From Argyresthia goedartella (Eukaryota; Arthropoda; Insecta; Lepidoptera; Argyresthiidae): DNA of 64,000 nucleotides. The notes under the pieces were generated by a model, which worked only from the letters and a program-made list of their open reading frames with translations, was not told the origin of the DNA and searched no databases. The position numbers and the translations under genes are program-made. The DNA is taken from the NCBI GenBank assembly GCA_949825045.1, contig OX463815.1:28449356-28513355 (forward strand). The letters run 5' to 3'. Of the stretch, positions 30,686 through 42,879 are shown piece after piece; within the stretch, counting starts at the first letter, position 1; each line of letters opens with the position of its first letter.

Positions 30686-32989
30686 TGCACATCGGTTTGA
30701 AAGGTTTAAATTGAATTGGGATAGCAAACTACCTATATATCAATTACTCTAATAATAACCCTAATGAGTCATATTGTATTTTTTTTACAAATTGCATATA
30801 CAAATACATATTAAAATGCAATGCGTTCAATGCAGTATTTACTACCAGATCGATTGTGGTCTCAGACAAACTTAACTTTAGTAAGTGGGCCACAGTAGGT
30901 ATACTTAAAAGTAGACAAAATTTATATGAATTATATAGTGAAAAACAATGGAATCATAGTGAAGAGTCAAAGCATAAAGTAAAAAAGGACTCAAAAATCT
31001 TAAGAAAAGTTTGTCAAATTGCAAAATCAAGTTATATCAGATCTATAATAAGAAAAAGTGATAACAAAATTAAATCAACTTGGGATATAATTAAAAGTGA
31101 GACTGGAAAGGTCAGTATTTAAAACAATGAATATGAATTAAAAATTAATGATATTACTTTCAAAAATGATATTGATGTAGCTAAAGTTTTTTTTTTTACT
31201 GACATCCCAATCTCTACTACGAAGTATTTAGACTCTTCCAAAGTAGTAGTAGACTAAAAGACTATGTACCTAGATGTGAAAATCAATTCTCGTTTAATTA
31301 TGTAGATGATAAAGATTATTATTAAAGCCTTTAAATCAATAAATGTTAAGATAATTGCAGACCTCTGGGATATTTCTGTTCACGTTGTGAAGCTCCTAAT
31401 AAATGTTATTGCACTTGATTTAGCTTTCATATTTAATGCAACTATTGAATCTGGCGTGTTTCCTGATTTAAAGAAACACAGTAAAATAGTACCTTTGTTT
31501 AAATCGGGTAGTACATCTGATCCTTCTAACTTCAGACCGATATCGGTATTGCCTACATTTAGTAAAGTTTTTGAAAAAGTAATTTTATATAAACTTCTTA
31601 CACATTTCAATACCAACAACATGCTCCATTGTAAACAATTTAGTTTTACACAATGCAAATCAACTACTGATGCCGGTATTGAGTTAATATCACATATATA
31701 TGATGCCTTGATTGCGTTGATCATGGGACATTGATCAGGAAATTACATCACTATGGAATTAGCGATAACTCTTTAGATCTTCTCTCTTCTTATTTAAATG
31801 ACAGGATACAGAGAGTTGACATTAATGGAAAACGCTCTCCAGGGTCTGTTGTTACTATGGGTGTACCGCAGGGTTCCATACTCGGGCCATTCCTGTTTTT
31901 GGTTCATATTAATGACCTGCCACATCTTGTCAGAGATAATCACGAGATTGTACTGTTTGCAGATGACACTTCGTTTTTTTTTAAAATGAAACGACGCAGT
32001 TTGAACTTTGACGATGTGAATAATGCAATCTCAAAGGTAGTCAATTGGCTTAGTGCCAATAATCTTTTACTGAACAATAACAAAACTAAATGTATTCGGT
32101 TTATACTCCCCAATGTTAAATAAGTCTCGGCTAATGTTAATGTTAAAGGTGAAAATTTAGAAACTGCAGATAGCACGGTATTCCTAGGAATTACCTTAGA
32201 TAATAAGCTTCAGTGGGGCCCACATATAGATAAGCTATCGAAAATACTCAGTTCCGCAGTTTATGCAGTCAAAAAAATTCGTCTTTTTACGGACGTGGAA
32301 ACAGCTAGACTAGTTTACTTCAGCTACTTCCATAGCATTATGTCTTACGACATACTGCTGTGGGGGAACGCTGCAGACATTAACATAATATTTGTGCTGC
32401 AAAAGAGGGCTGTTCGTGCAATCTACAATGTGGGTCTCAGAGAGTCACTGCGTTGTAAATTTAAGGAAATTAACATTATGACAGTGCCATGTCAGTATAT
32501 TTATGAAAACCTAATGTACGTCCACAAAAATATTGATAAATTTCCTAAGAATAGCGACAGGCACAATGTCAACACTAGAAATAGGAATAAACTAGCTATA
32601 CCTACTACTAGGCTCCATAAGGTTAATGTATCTTTTAAAGGGTATTAACTTTTACAACAAAATACCAACTGAGTTACAAGAAATGTCTGTAAATAAATTT
32701 AAAAATGTTGTTCAAAATCACTTATGTAAGAAAGCTTACTACAAAATATCAGATTATGTAGAAGACAAGAAAGCTTGGGAAGTTGTTTGCTCCAATTCTG
32801 AAAAAATTACCTATAAAGGTTTCTAGTCGCCTCTTTGCCTCCAGCATCTAAAACATTGAGGTGACGGAATTCAAATTGAGTTCTATATTTCCCTGTACCT
32901 TATACATGTGTTAGTTTAAGATTTGATATTCTCCAAATGTTACCTATGTGTTTCTTATGGAAATAAACTCTTTTTGAATTTTGAATTTG
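30686..32989 (+). mobile_element. Jockey/CR1-type non-LTR retrotransposon, 5'-truncated
   Basis: Inserted with a 6-bp target duplication AATGAC (30680-30685 and 32990-32995). The 3' end is TTTTTGAATTTTGAATTTG, a simple tail, with AATAAA at 32960. The 5' part of the element, including the endonuclease, is absent. It interrupts the coding relic at 30491/32990 exactly in phase. Confidence 0.85.
30856..32826 (+). pseudogene. Non-LTR reverse transcriptase relic
   Basis: Pieces in order: a linker (FSKWATVGILKSRQNLYELY), reverse transcriptase blocks (SNFRPISVLPTFSKVFEKVI; GVPQGSILGPFLFLVHINDL), catalytic FADDT at 31956-31970, then the C-terminal region (ARLVYFSYFHSIMSYDILLW, VLQKRAVRAIYNVG). Several frame breaks and stops are present, including a poly-T expansion near 31190. 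Around 31705-31715 a deletion removes the reverse transcriptase block that holds the first catalytic aspartate. It cannot encode an active enzyme. Confidence 0.85.
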
Positions 32990-33345
32990 AATGACGTCAT
33001 CCGTCGGTCCCTTACCAGTTGTGGCGTGTCAGCGATCCTCGAGCCCAATGGCACGCGACGATGTGAAGAGGCCAGACGGAATGACGCTCATTCCTTGGCA
33101 GAGATGTGGAACGCGACTTGCGTAGATACTCTGGTACCGTGTCACCTACCAGCGAACTCAGCCAGGGCCGGTGCTGCTGCAGCAGCGGTAGAGGGTTCCC
33201 ATCGGCGTAAATACGACACGGCGACGAGTAAAGATTTGTGTAAGCCGTTCGGCTTTGAGACCCCTGTTGCTCGATGAAGCCCTTAAAGAAATTTCAAAGC
33301 GGCTCGTCGAAGCGTCAGGAGGCCCTAATTATATTAAATCGGATT
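32990..33345 (+). pseudogene. Retroelement C-terminal coding relic, 3' piece
   Basis: Continues the relic from 30685: NDVIRRSLTSCGVSAILEP, then in a neighbouring frame DVKRPDGMTLIPWQRCGTRL, back to CVDTLVPCHLPANSARAGAA, and finally LDEALKEISKRLVEASGGPN in yet another frame. At least three indels are implied. The RPDG motif and the aspartate spacing recall a nuclease-like domain; the identity is inferred only from memory of the family pattern. Confidence 0.6.
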
Positions 33346-33854
33346 GAAATATGTTAGTATAGGCACATAGTAATATCATGATGGCAGAGACACAGTTGTG
33401 CCAGCACGTGCAGCCAGATATTCAATACACTGAACTGCACTTTCACACACACACGGGACTGCCCATCGCCGCAGCCGCATGCGATCTCTAGACACTGTAA
33501 AAATGTTATACAAAACATCCTGAGACGGGTTGTGTGCGTAGTAAAAACTACTTATAAAATCCAGTGTCAGACAACACTCATGGAGCGCGCGATATTGCGC
33601 AAAAAACATCGACACCGTTTTATTTATAGGTATTTATTTATACGTCGAGACGCAGTTGACATTGGTGCCGCAATAAAATCGATGAAATATTTAAGGGTCC
33701 TGCGCCCGCGACGATAACTCATAGGCCGAAACGCTTGACAACAATGAGATCGCACGAACAGGTAGTCGGGCGCAGTAGGCCGCCACTCGCCAACCACTGT
33801 TTATGCTCATTGCAGTAATGGGCGCCAAATTCGATCCGAATTTTATTTCTTCAT
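33346..33854. other. Intergenic, unassigned
   Basis: Includes a CACACACAC run and a CpG-containing patch. No gene was found; overlapping open frames at 33376-33939 look like composition effects. Confidence 0.35.
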
Positions 33855-34260
33855 TTTTAGGGTTCCGTACCTTAAAAAGAAAAAAGGAACCCTTATAGCA
33901 ATACTGCGTTATCCGTCTGTCTGTCCGTCCGTCTGTCAAGAACCTTTATTTTAGTAACGCGTAGAGGTATCAAGTAGAAATTCCCTTCAATTACTCAAGT
34001 CTCTGGGACCTTAGAGATCTAAAAAAACAAGCTTCTAGGTCAACGCAATCAAATGATACGGTTTATGCCACTTTACAGAACATCATTCGATACTTACAAG
34101 GGAATCGAAACCTATAAGGTACTTACTTCCCGTTGAACAAGAATCATGAAATTTGGCACGAAGCAAGGAAGTAAAGGAAAAATCAGAAACTAGTAGATTA
34201 GTAGTTTCTTCAAAAAAAAAAAATTGTCCGGAACTCTCGGTCCGATTCGCTGTTGCCCGG
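33855..34260 (+). repeat. Dispersed GGTTCCGTACC-family repeat, long copy
   Basis: Starts TTAGGGTTCCGTACCTTAAA, then CCGTCTGTCTGTCCGTCCGT, AACGCGTAGAGGTATCAAGT, ATCATGAAATTTGGCACGAA and CTCTCGGTCCGATTCGC. A reversed copy of the middle part lies at 42880-43200. Confidence 0.65.
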
Positions 34261-35789
34261 TTTTTATTTTTATTTATAGATAAGTTCCAATTGTTTGTTT
34301 GATCGTTTGGGAGACATTGGAGAGCCTAAAGTCGCATTTAATTTAAATGTTTTTCCATTGTGATTGTTTGAATCCTAGTTAATCGATTTTCAGACAGAAA
34401 TCACTTCTAAAACACTTCTTAAACTATTTACATAATGCTCACGCCTAACCCCCTAAGCCTAGATCCGCCATTCGCCACGACCGTGGTATCTGGGACTTTC
34501 TCATCCTCAACACTCAAACGGCTCCTTCATCTAAGAAAAAACAGTTTTAACAATAACAACATAGACAATTTCCCTAAAACAAAAGCCCAGAAATGCCTGA
34601 CATTCCGTCACCGTCTCCCATCACGTGTATTCCGGGAAGCTGCGGTCATGAAGCCGTCACAGCGGCGGCGGGGACCGGACGCCCCGTCGCGGCACGGTAG
34701 CGCGCGGGCGGTCCGGGATACTCCGTGCGTACCGGTGTGCAGCGCCTTAATTAATTTTAATGTAGCTGGTACCTGAAATTGTGGACGTGGCTTTGAGTGT
34801 TATAGGGGTGCTTCTAGCGTGTACTTCTTGCTAGATCTAGAAGGAAATATTGATCATTTCATCGTAATGTAACCACAAGGATTACCATAGACCAAACCCT
34901 GCCCTGCCTAGTTTAGGGCGCGCCAAAAACCTAATATACCTACTTACACTGCATAAGTTAAAATAATAGTGATGTTAGAATATTTTTTTTCCAAGGCAAT
35001 AAAAAAAAAACTTTTAAAAAGTTAGAAAGTATTCAGAGCCAAATTTAGCAATGGGTAAAGTAACATTCAAAATTTCGATGACACATTGGTTTTACTTCCT
35101 ACAGTAGCCTTGCAGAATTTAATCTACAGGGCCTTGTCCGAAGCAAAGATCATAAACTAAAAATACTTATAAAAATTTCATCTTGAATCCTTGAGCACAA
35201 GGCGAGAGATAACCATCAGGCTTCCGACAGAATCCCGAGATGGAACATTATATTTAATAAGTATTAATTTATTACTTATGGCTAATTAGGTAATAAGGCA
35301 GGTTTCTTTAAAGCAGGCCAGTAGCTTCTTTCGTGGTCGTAAACAAATATTATGATTTGGTAATATATGTGTCTTTAGCATAAGTTTACGAAAAATGCTC
35401 AATATCAGCTATTATTTCTCTAATATAATTTAAACAGAAAGTAAAACTTTAGAAAAAAACAGTGTTCAATTAAACATTTATGAGAGTTACCTTTATTTCT
35501 CCATGAACCCATCATCACATCCTGACCGATGTTGAGAAGCTCTCCTGGTACCTACGTCACCATCACTTCCATTTCACCATTATGCATTATGACGAGCGGA
35601 CAGTACTGACCAACCCTTATAAGGATTGGTCAGTACTGCACGCACGATTGCAATATGATAGCTTATAAGCTGTAAGATACCTAGTATGGAGCAGTTCCGA
35701 TGGCCATCTGTGGTCATCAAAAGTTCCACTTAACAAAATAATGCTTCCGGAATGTAAATGCACGAGCTCCTATGAAAAATACAAAAACA
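34261..35789. other. Intergenic with CpG-rich patch and palindrome
   Basis: A GC-rich patch lies at about 34640-34745 (GCGGCGGCGGGGACCGGACG and CACGGTAGCGCGCGGGCGG). The 113-codon open frame across it has no domain. A palindrome at 35601-35638 is listed separately. The rest is AT-rich and featureless. Confidence 0.35.
35601..35638. repeat. 38-bp near-perfect palindrome
   Basis: CAGTACTGACCAACCCTTA is followed directly by its inverse complement with one mismatch, with no loop. Confidence 0.8.
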
Positions 35790-36119
35790 GCTGAAGGTCT
35801 TCCTACAAAACATGAAGAGTTCGATCGATTTCTCCAGAATCCAGATTAGGGGTAGTCCCTCAATTTTCACTTTTAAGAAACGATTGAAAGAGCATTTCCT
35901 TTCTCTTCCGTAAAAGGTACCATATCTATGAAGGTATATATATTATTTATTTGGTATATTTTATTTATATTTTGAAAGTAATTTTCGTACGTAAGTATAC
36001 AGCTTTATTGCGCACTAGGAATGTTCTGTTTCATAAACTCTGCCTAGGTTTGCGGGAAGAAATGTTTTGTAACTGACTGTATCTTTATATTATCTGTGCA
36101 ATAAAGAATATAAATATGA
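35790..36119 (+). mobile_element. Non-LTR retrotransposon 3' end
   Basis: A coding remnant at 35818-35913 reads SIDFSRIQIRGSPSIFTFKK and RLKEHFLSLP then stops, the usual C-terminus of jockey/CR1-type elements, followed by about 200 bp of 3' UTR ending TGCAATAAAGAATATAAATA. Confidence 0.65.
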
Positions 36120-37039
36120 ATCCGATCAACATATTCTGACCTGATGTCAACGAGACCAATCGCAAAACCCTTTCGAAAAAATAAAAAAAAACAAATCGGT
36201 CCATCCTTCTTGTAGAAATCGATGAACGCACATAAAAAGAAAAACATAGTCATGACGAATTGTAAACCTCCTTCTCTTGTGAAGTCGGCAGCGCCAAGCG
36301 TCAAGCATCAAAGAAAGCGTCATTCAGGCAGTCAGAGTGTCAGTCAAACTTTGAGTTGATAGCTCTGCATCCGAGCCTAAGATCGTAAGTAAATTATGCG
36401 CTTACGACAACTCTTATCACTTTATTAGTACTTACTCAGCGTCCTTGCCTTCGTTACCTACGATGAAGATGGATATTCCAGATGCTCCACCAGAAAGTAA
36501 GTAAGTAGTACAAATAAATCCAAAATTAGACTTACTTCTCTTGAAATGAAGGTCCATACGAGATGCTAATAATAAAAATATTAATAAAATCAGACCTACA
36601 GAGAACTGAGGATAGAAAAATAATGTACTACCCTTTGTGATCTAGTGCTAGCTCTACATAAAATTCAATATTCTTACAACTATTACAGAGAGCCGGTGGA
36701 GACTTTCGATAGCCAAATTAGTAAGACATTAAGTTGTGTAAACGACTGAATAAACATTAATCGGTGACCCACTGGGAATAGATCTCCTTGGAATGAATAT
36801 TGATATGTATTTTCAGGTGGGAAACTGAATCCCACTCCGTTTTCTCTGAGCTAATGAGATAACTAGATAATTCTGACTCCTTTGTCGTTTAAGAAGGTGA
36901 GACCAATATGTAAAAAATATCGAGTTACCAAATTAGCTAAGCGGGGCTCAGCGAGGTATTCCTTGTTCTTGCGTACTTGTCATGCGGACGCGGGGCGCGG
37001 GGGCGTGATGATACCCCTATGACACTGAAAGAAACCTTA
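36120..37039. other. Intergenic, unassigned
   Basis: No gene or distinct repeat recognised. The sequence after 36300 has several AGTAAGTAAGTA-like donor look-alikes but no open exon. Confidence 0.35.
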
Positions 37040-37945
37040 CACTGTTCTGTTACAGTCTGTTTTGGATATTACACTTTTAATTCCTTTCCACATGGCATGG
37101 CTCAAAGCCCCTCAACGTTCCACCGTAGCCTACGAGCACGGTTTCAGAATCCGAGCCACACAATTGTGGAATAATCTTCCCTGCACCATCAGAGACATCG
37201 CTAAATATCTTAAAAACTTGCTTAAAGAAGCACTATCTCAGATTGGTACTTATTTATATGTTAGATATATATTATTACGCTGTATTTAGGTACTTGGTAG
37301 GTGTATACGTAGTCTATCATATAATTGTGTATGTAAGTCTATTACTCTATACCTATATTTATATACATATATAGTAGTTTAGGTTTTAATTGTATAAGGA
37401 TACGTACATATGTCACCGTAAGATTTTCAAAACCGTTAGTTTATAAACTAACACGTTACTTTGTAAACTAGCGTCAAATTGTAAATAAGACCAATAGGGT
37501 TTAGAATTTACGATTATTTTGTTCTTCTCTCGTGTTTGCTTTACTCTAGTCTTCACCTAAGCTAACGCAGGGTTTGCCTGGTATTTCGTATGCAATTAAA
37601 GTTTAACGATTTTATTATTAACTAACGCGTCATATCGTAAGCGGTACGGTACAGTTTACAATTTATCAATAGTTTGTAAACTAACCAGAAAAAAAACGTT
37701 AGATTGTTAACTAACGGTTTTGACAATCTAACGGTGACATATATACTATACATACATGCAACATACTATATATGTTTTTATTTGTAAGAATATTGCTTCT
37801 CCAGCTTGATCTACTTCGTCTAATGGTTTTGTTTTCTGGGTGAAATCTCTTGTTAGAGATACGCTCGCCTTTGTACATTTTTTCCTATAAGTTTTCTGTA
37901 AATTTTAATTGCAGTACAGTAAATAAATTATAAATGTTGATGGCA
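37040..37945 (+). mobile_element. Non-LTR retrotransposon 3' end with nested MITE
   Basis: The coding remnant 37062-37289 includes STVAYEHGFRIRATQLWNNL and KNLLKEALSQIGTYL, the C-terminal pattern of jockey/CR1-type ORF2, here ending in a stop. The 3' UTR continues after the MITE at 37412-37738 and ends AGTAAATAAATTATAAATG. Confidence 0.7.
37412..37738 (+). mobile_element. Core-sharing MITE, arm type A, copy 2
   Basis: Ends GTCACCGTAAGATTTTCAAA and TTTTGACAATCTAACGGTGAC type, with TTAGTTTATAAACTAAC subterminal palindromes. The core (about 37510-37600) is shortened: the C-rich hairpin of the other copies is reduced, but CACCTAAGCTAACGCAG is kept. Nested in a LINE 3' UTR. Confidence 0.85.
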
Positions 37946-39239
37946 TTGGTGTGACCTGTCAATTAAGACTGATTACGATCAAATTGCAAAATATGAATTT
38001 CATTTCCCTTGAATTTATCATGAATTGGTTAGTATGCGTGTGAGCAATGGGGGTTAGTTGCTCGTCGCGAATTGCTGTATCTAATCTGCATATGATTCAG
38101 ATAAATTCCCTAACAATTTGTATGATTGCCCCTAAAATTAATGTGGTATTACACCAATGCTTGATTAATCATAGAAAAACATGTACCGTGTTACTAAAAA
38201 AAATGTTACACAACGTTTAACCTCAAAACAATTATTTTGTGTTTATTTCTATGTGTGGCACTTATAATAAGTTACATTTAAACATTTGTTACTAAAGCAG
38301 TCGCGGCTGGCTACGTGCTATCAATATTATCTGTCCTTACAGGAGTTTATTATTTTGTGGTAAGACCCGTATAATCCAGGTCAAGTTGGGGTAGCACTAT
38401 TTTAAAAGCATTTCGTTATATATATTTAGTTTCACCTGACCCGGGAGCTTGGAGCTGTTGGGAACTTGATTTGGACATATAGGTACTGTAAGGTCGCAGC
38501 AGTTCTTGAACACCACCTATAATTGCCTACCTAATCTGTAGGGCTAGGGAGTTTAATTAGGAAGACGTTAATAACACCAAACTTGTGTTTATTGATCAAA
38601 TATGGTTACAATTTATATAAAAGGGATCAAACTGGCTCGATAGCCATTAAGCTAATTCTAACTATCTAATTTGCATCGGTCGCTGACCAATGCCTAAGGT
38701 GAAGTGTGTCACATCGACTTTTTACATCAAAGCCTCTTTCTTTTAAAATTACAAATCACCTAACAGTGTCATAGCGAACACGCACTCTAAAGAGGCCCGT
38801 ATACAAAATTATCGCATAGACAAATATCGAACCTAACTATATACCTTACAGTACCTACTGATTAAGACTTGTGAGTACTGACGAAGGGCTAGTAAATTAT
38901 ATTTTTTTATATCTATAGCGCATTAAAATATACCGGAGGTATACTCGCAAACAAAGCAAAGCATATTGCATATTTTATTAGTTTCGGTGTCGTTCCATCC
39001 TCCCAAGTATGAGAAAAGGAGTAACGTAATATCGAAAGGTTTTATATTTTCCAAATTAGCTTAGCGATAAAACGATTGCGCGTGTGATCGCATTCTCACA
39101 GTTAAATCGGCCATAAAATTTGAACGCAATTAGAATCACGCCCGGCGGATTAGACGGTGTACTCGAATCTTTGTCAACATGTTAAAGTTTGACCGAGTTA
39201 TATGAAATTGCTTTTCGCGGGGCGCGCTCGGTACCCTGT
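37946..39239. other. Intergenic, unassigned
   Basis: AT-rich. I see no gene, RNA or clear repeat. Confidence 0.4.
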
Positions 39240-41582
39240 TCACATCGTTAAATGATCTCGGATTGCTATAAATGTGTCTCCCTGCGGTGTTTTATAGGCA
39301 TGTTTGGTAACAAGACAGGCCGTGTCGAATCTTAATAGAGCGTGCGATGGCCTGGGGTAGTCGGTTGGAAATTGGGATGGTATTGGGACGAGCTTTTGCT
39401 GTCCGTCAAATCTTATGTGTTGGGATATCGTTTGTCGATACTCTGCTGTTTGTATGCAAGCTTTGGAGAGACTACCTGCGAAAGCAGAAAAAGTGTAACG
39501 CATAAAAAGTATCTCCATTGTTACTAATGATTTTGCCAGACTCGTTCGTACTTACCTTGATGTAATTTATGGACTTCCTTAGAAGGTTAGAACGTTTTCC
39601 TATAAGTAAATATTTTATTTTTTAATTACGTCGATTTCAAATTAACTCTAAAAAATAAACATAGAAATAACATTTTTACATTTATTGTCATTTCGTACCA
39701 TAACATAGATACCTCCCTCAAATAAAAATGTTTTGTACCTACGTTTGAATTGGTTTGGGTGATTAATTTAGTGTATTTGTAAAAATGTTATTCCTTGTTT
39801 TTGGGTTAATTTTAAGTCAAATAAACTTTCTTAAATTATGAATTTAATGTGAATGTAATTTTTAGTTTTAGGGTAAATGGGCACCCTGTCAGTCTTGTAA
39901 GTCTGCGGAAATCTCTTCCCCCCCCAAGTTTAATGCACTCCTATTATTTTCACAACTTCAGAAAGACTTCAACTAATCACCGCCAATTTTTCAAGATTTC
40001 GAGCTGTTCTTTTTCAGTCATATTTTTCATAATTTGAAACTATTGAACGGATTTTGATAAAACTTTCATTTCCTCCTAGTTTTCTATCATGTTTTTGATG
40101 CCCAGCTCGTATGAAAAGGCTTAACTAGTAATAATCCAATCTTAAAAACTACTAAAACAATTTTTATAAAACTTGCAATCTTCCCTAACTTAGAGTAAAT
40201 GAAAGCCAATAAAAAAGAATGGTCAAAGTACAAGCTATATTTCGGAGAAACACGAAGTAAACATGTACATATATTTATTTATTTAGTATTTCATGTTAAA
40301 TGTATAGGTACAGCATTACAGAAAATTCTAATTAATTGTACACAAAGAGGATAAATTCGATAAAAACACATAGAAAAACATTAAAATTATTATATTAACA
40401 CTTAAACACATTAAAAATTAGTTCAATTTGATCAAATAAATTACCATTAAAATTAAATTACATCGAACTAATATTCAATGTATGTCAATATTCAATTAAT
40501 TACTATTATGTAAGTTATAATTTTACTATTTTAAATTAACAATTTAGACACATTCATCTCGTAGAATCTTACACACTCTCATTATGCATATACAACACAC
40601 CTACGATTTTTTTTATACTTGTTTGGAAGCCCTACATAATAGAATAACATTTGTGTTTTGTTTTTTTCTGATAATAATACATAGATAGGTTAGAATTGAG
40701 AACCAATCCTTTTTTGAGATCAGTTAAAAGTATCTATTTTGATTTCATTTGTGACTTAGGTTATCCTAAGACTTAAGTTTAAACAGAAATAAGTACACAA
40801 TAAAGCCAAGCACCAAGTATTTAAAAGAATTTAAACAAAATGAAGCAACATGACTAAATTCGAAAGTAATAACTGCACTTGCGGTTACCCTAAAATTGGG
40901 GATTTCAAATTTTGAGGGGAGATGTGTGTGTCAAGTTAAGGTAAGTTCGATTTGACTTTATTAATACCTACTTGGCTTTACTGTTGACGTTATAAGTTAC
41001 TGTAAGTTAAAGTAGGGATTAATATACTTACTAATAATGCGATAGTTTTTTACGTCCACCTTTGAAGTAGGTATTGTTAATGTTTGATCCTAGAGGATCC
41101 TTCTTTGTAGTGGCCACAAAGCATCAATTGTATTTCGACGAGTGTAGTCGTCGCAATATTGTTGATTCTTTGTGGCAAACAATCAATCATCTGGCAACCA
41201 AAATAAATAACCAGCTACACGAATTACTATCCCGATATACCGATGAAAAATAAACTCTATATTTATATGTTTTAAGGCTTACTGCGGATAGGAAAGTGAA
41301 TAGGAAAATTTGCATGGTTATTTATTATGGCTATAGTAGTAACACAAAGAAAGCCAATAAATCTAATAAAATGCAATGTCACCGCATTTGTAATGCATGC
41401 AATTGCCGGGAAGCTGAATAATAATAGGTGTGACATTGATAATAGGAATACTATACATTATATAAAAGTATGGCAATTCCTTTTCACATACGGGGTAACA
41501 GAGATAAAGATTTACTACTTGTTTATCCAAAACTGAACACTCCTTTTTGCATGGGGCTAACCGCCACCCATCATATCTTATC
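39240..41582. other. Intergenic, unassigned
   Basis: Long AT-rich stretch. About 39800-39845 has an AATAAACTTTCTTAAATTATG segment like a LINE tail; about 40250-40560 is very AT-rich. Short open frames on both strands have no features. Confidence 0.35.
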
Positions 41583-41947
41583 TATCTATCTATATAAATA
41601 AAAATGTATGTATGTATGTATAATGTATAAAAATGTATGTATGTATGTTAAGCGTGAATCTCCCAAACTGCTGAACCGATTTGGGTGAACTTTTTTTTAA
41701 GCTGGTCGTTGAAGCTTAAGGAAGGTTCATAGGGAAAGAAAAAAATAAGAGGCAAAGGAAACGGCCTAATATCTTACAATCAATTAGTGTGTGGATTTTC
41801 TATGAGAATTCAAGACGTGGCGGCGGGCGGCGGACAATTCGAAATTTAAATTTTGTTTTTTCGTCTATAATTTGAAGATGCCTTTCACGAAAGCTATAAT
41901 TAATCGAATAACTCGGATGCGAATTAAGCTGCGCCACGGGCAGCTAG
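41583..41947 (+). mobile_element. Non-autonomous Helitron-type element
   Basis: Starts TCTATCTATATAAATAAAAA with GTATGTATGTAT repeats, contains CTCCCAAACTGCTGAACCGA, and ends in a hairpin AGCTGC-GCCACGG-GCAGCT (41927-41945) running into CTAG (41944-41947) followed by T. These are typical lepidopteran Helitron ends. It has no coding capacity. Confidence 0.75.
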
Positions 41948-42438
41948 TATGGAAATATATAAACACAAAAAAGCGGGCAAGTGCCAGTTGGACTCGCACA
42001 CCGTATCGCTGTTTTTGTGAAGGTACTACAAATACACATACAAATACGTTTATTCTGCGTAGACATGGTTACATAAGATTTATCGGCACTGCATGCAGCG
42101 ACATGCAAAATTGCACCTCATTAGTGCAATATTATCCAAATTACAATACAATTTTATTTACTGTCAATATCGGAATAAAAATATTTATTATTTAAATGTG
42201 TGTATCAAATATTCGGTGACCAATTACAAAGTTTAATTAACTAACATAACGTTTTAATTGTTTTTAAAGTTACATAAATTCTTGGTGTCAATAATGTTCG
42301 GGTAGACATGTTGAATTTAATTTTGCCGTAGTAGACGGTCCTGTCTTGCTCTGCACAAAGTCTATTTGCATGACTATTTATTTTTATTTTTATAAAGGTG
42401 TAAATTACTCTTTAAAAATACACATGTTTCATGTTTGT
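41948..42438. other. Dispersed-repeat start and intergenic DNA
   Basis: AAAAGCGGGCAAGTGCCAGT and TTGGACTCGCACACCG immediately follow the Helitron end: the 5' start of the GGTTCCGTACC-family repeat, truncated. The rest is unassigned. Confidence 0.45.
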
Positions 42439-42810
42439 GTCACGGTAAGATTGTCAAAACCGTTTGTAAACTAACACGTTGGTTTGTAAACTATCGACAA
42501 ATTGTAAAATAGACCGACAGGGTTTAGAATTTACGTTTCTTTTGTTCTTACATGTCAACCTAACACGAAGACTATTCGGGGGCTTCGTTGCGTTCGCCCC
42601 CTCTATAGTCTTCACCTAAGCTACCGCAGTGTTTGCCCGGTATTTCCTTTGCAATTCAAGTTTAAACGAGTCCACAATTTGACGTTTCTATTATAAACCA
42701 AAGCGTCATATCGTAAGCAGTATGGTACAGTTTATCGATAGATTATAAACTAACGAGATAAAAAAAAACGTTAGATTATAAACTAACGTCTTTGACAATC
42801 TTACGGTGAC
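42439..42810 (+). mobile_element. Core-sharing MITE, arm type A, copy 3
   Basis: Ends GTCACGGTAAGATTGTCAAA and TTTGACAATCTTACGGTGAC. The core is complete (about 42545-42650): GTCAACCTAACACGAAGACT, GGGGGCTTCGTTGCG with TTCGCCCCCTC, then CTTCACCTAAGCTACCGCAG and GTTTGCCCGGTATTT. This is the best copy for defining the core. Confidence 0.9.
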
Positions 42811-42879
42811 ATATATACCGACAGGGCAAAGTCAGAAGTTAAGTTTCTTAAAATGGGTTTTGCAATTCACTGTTGGGCA

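Noticed and set aside
34435..34776. 113-codon open frame
   Set aside because: Composition driven by a CpG-rich patch; no domain or splice context.
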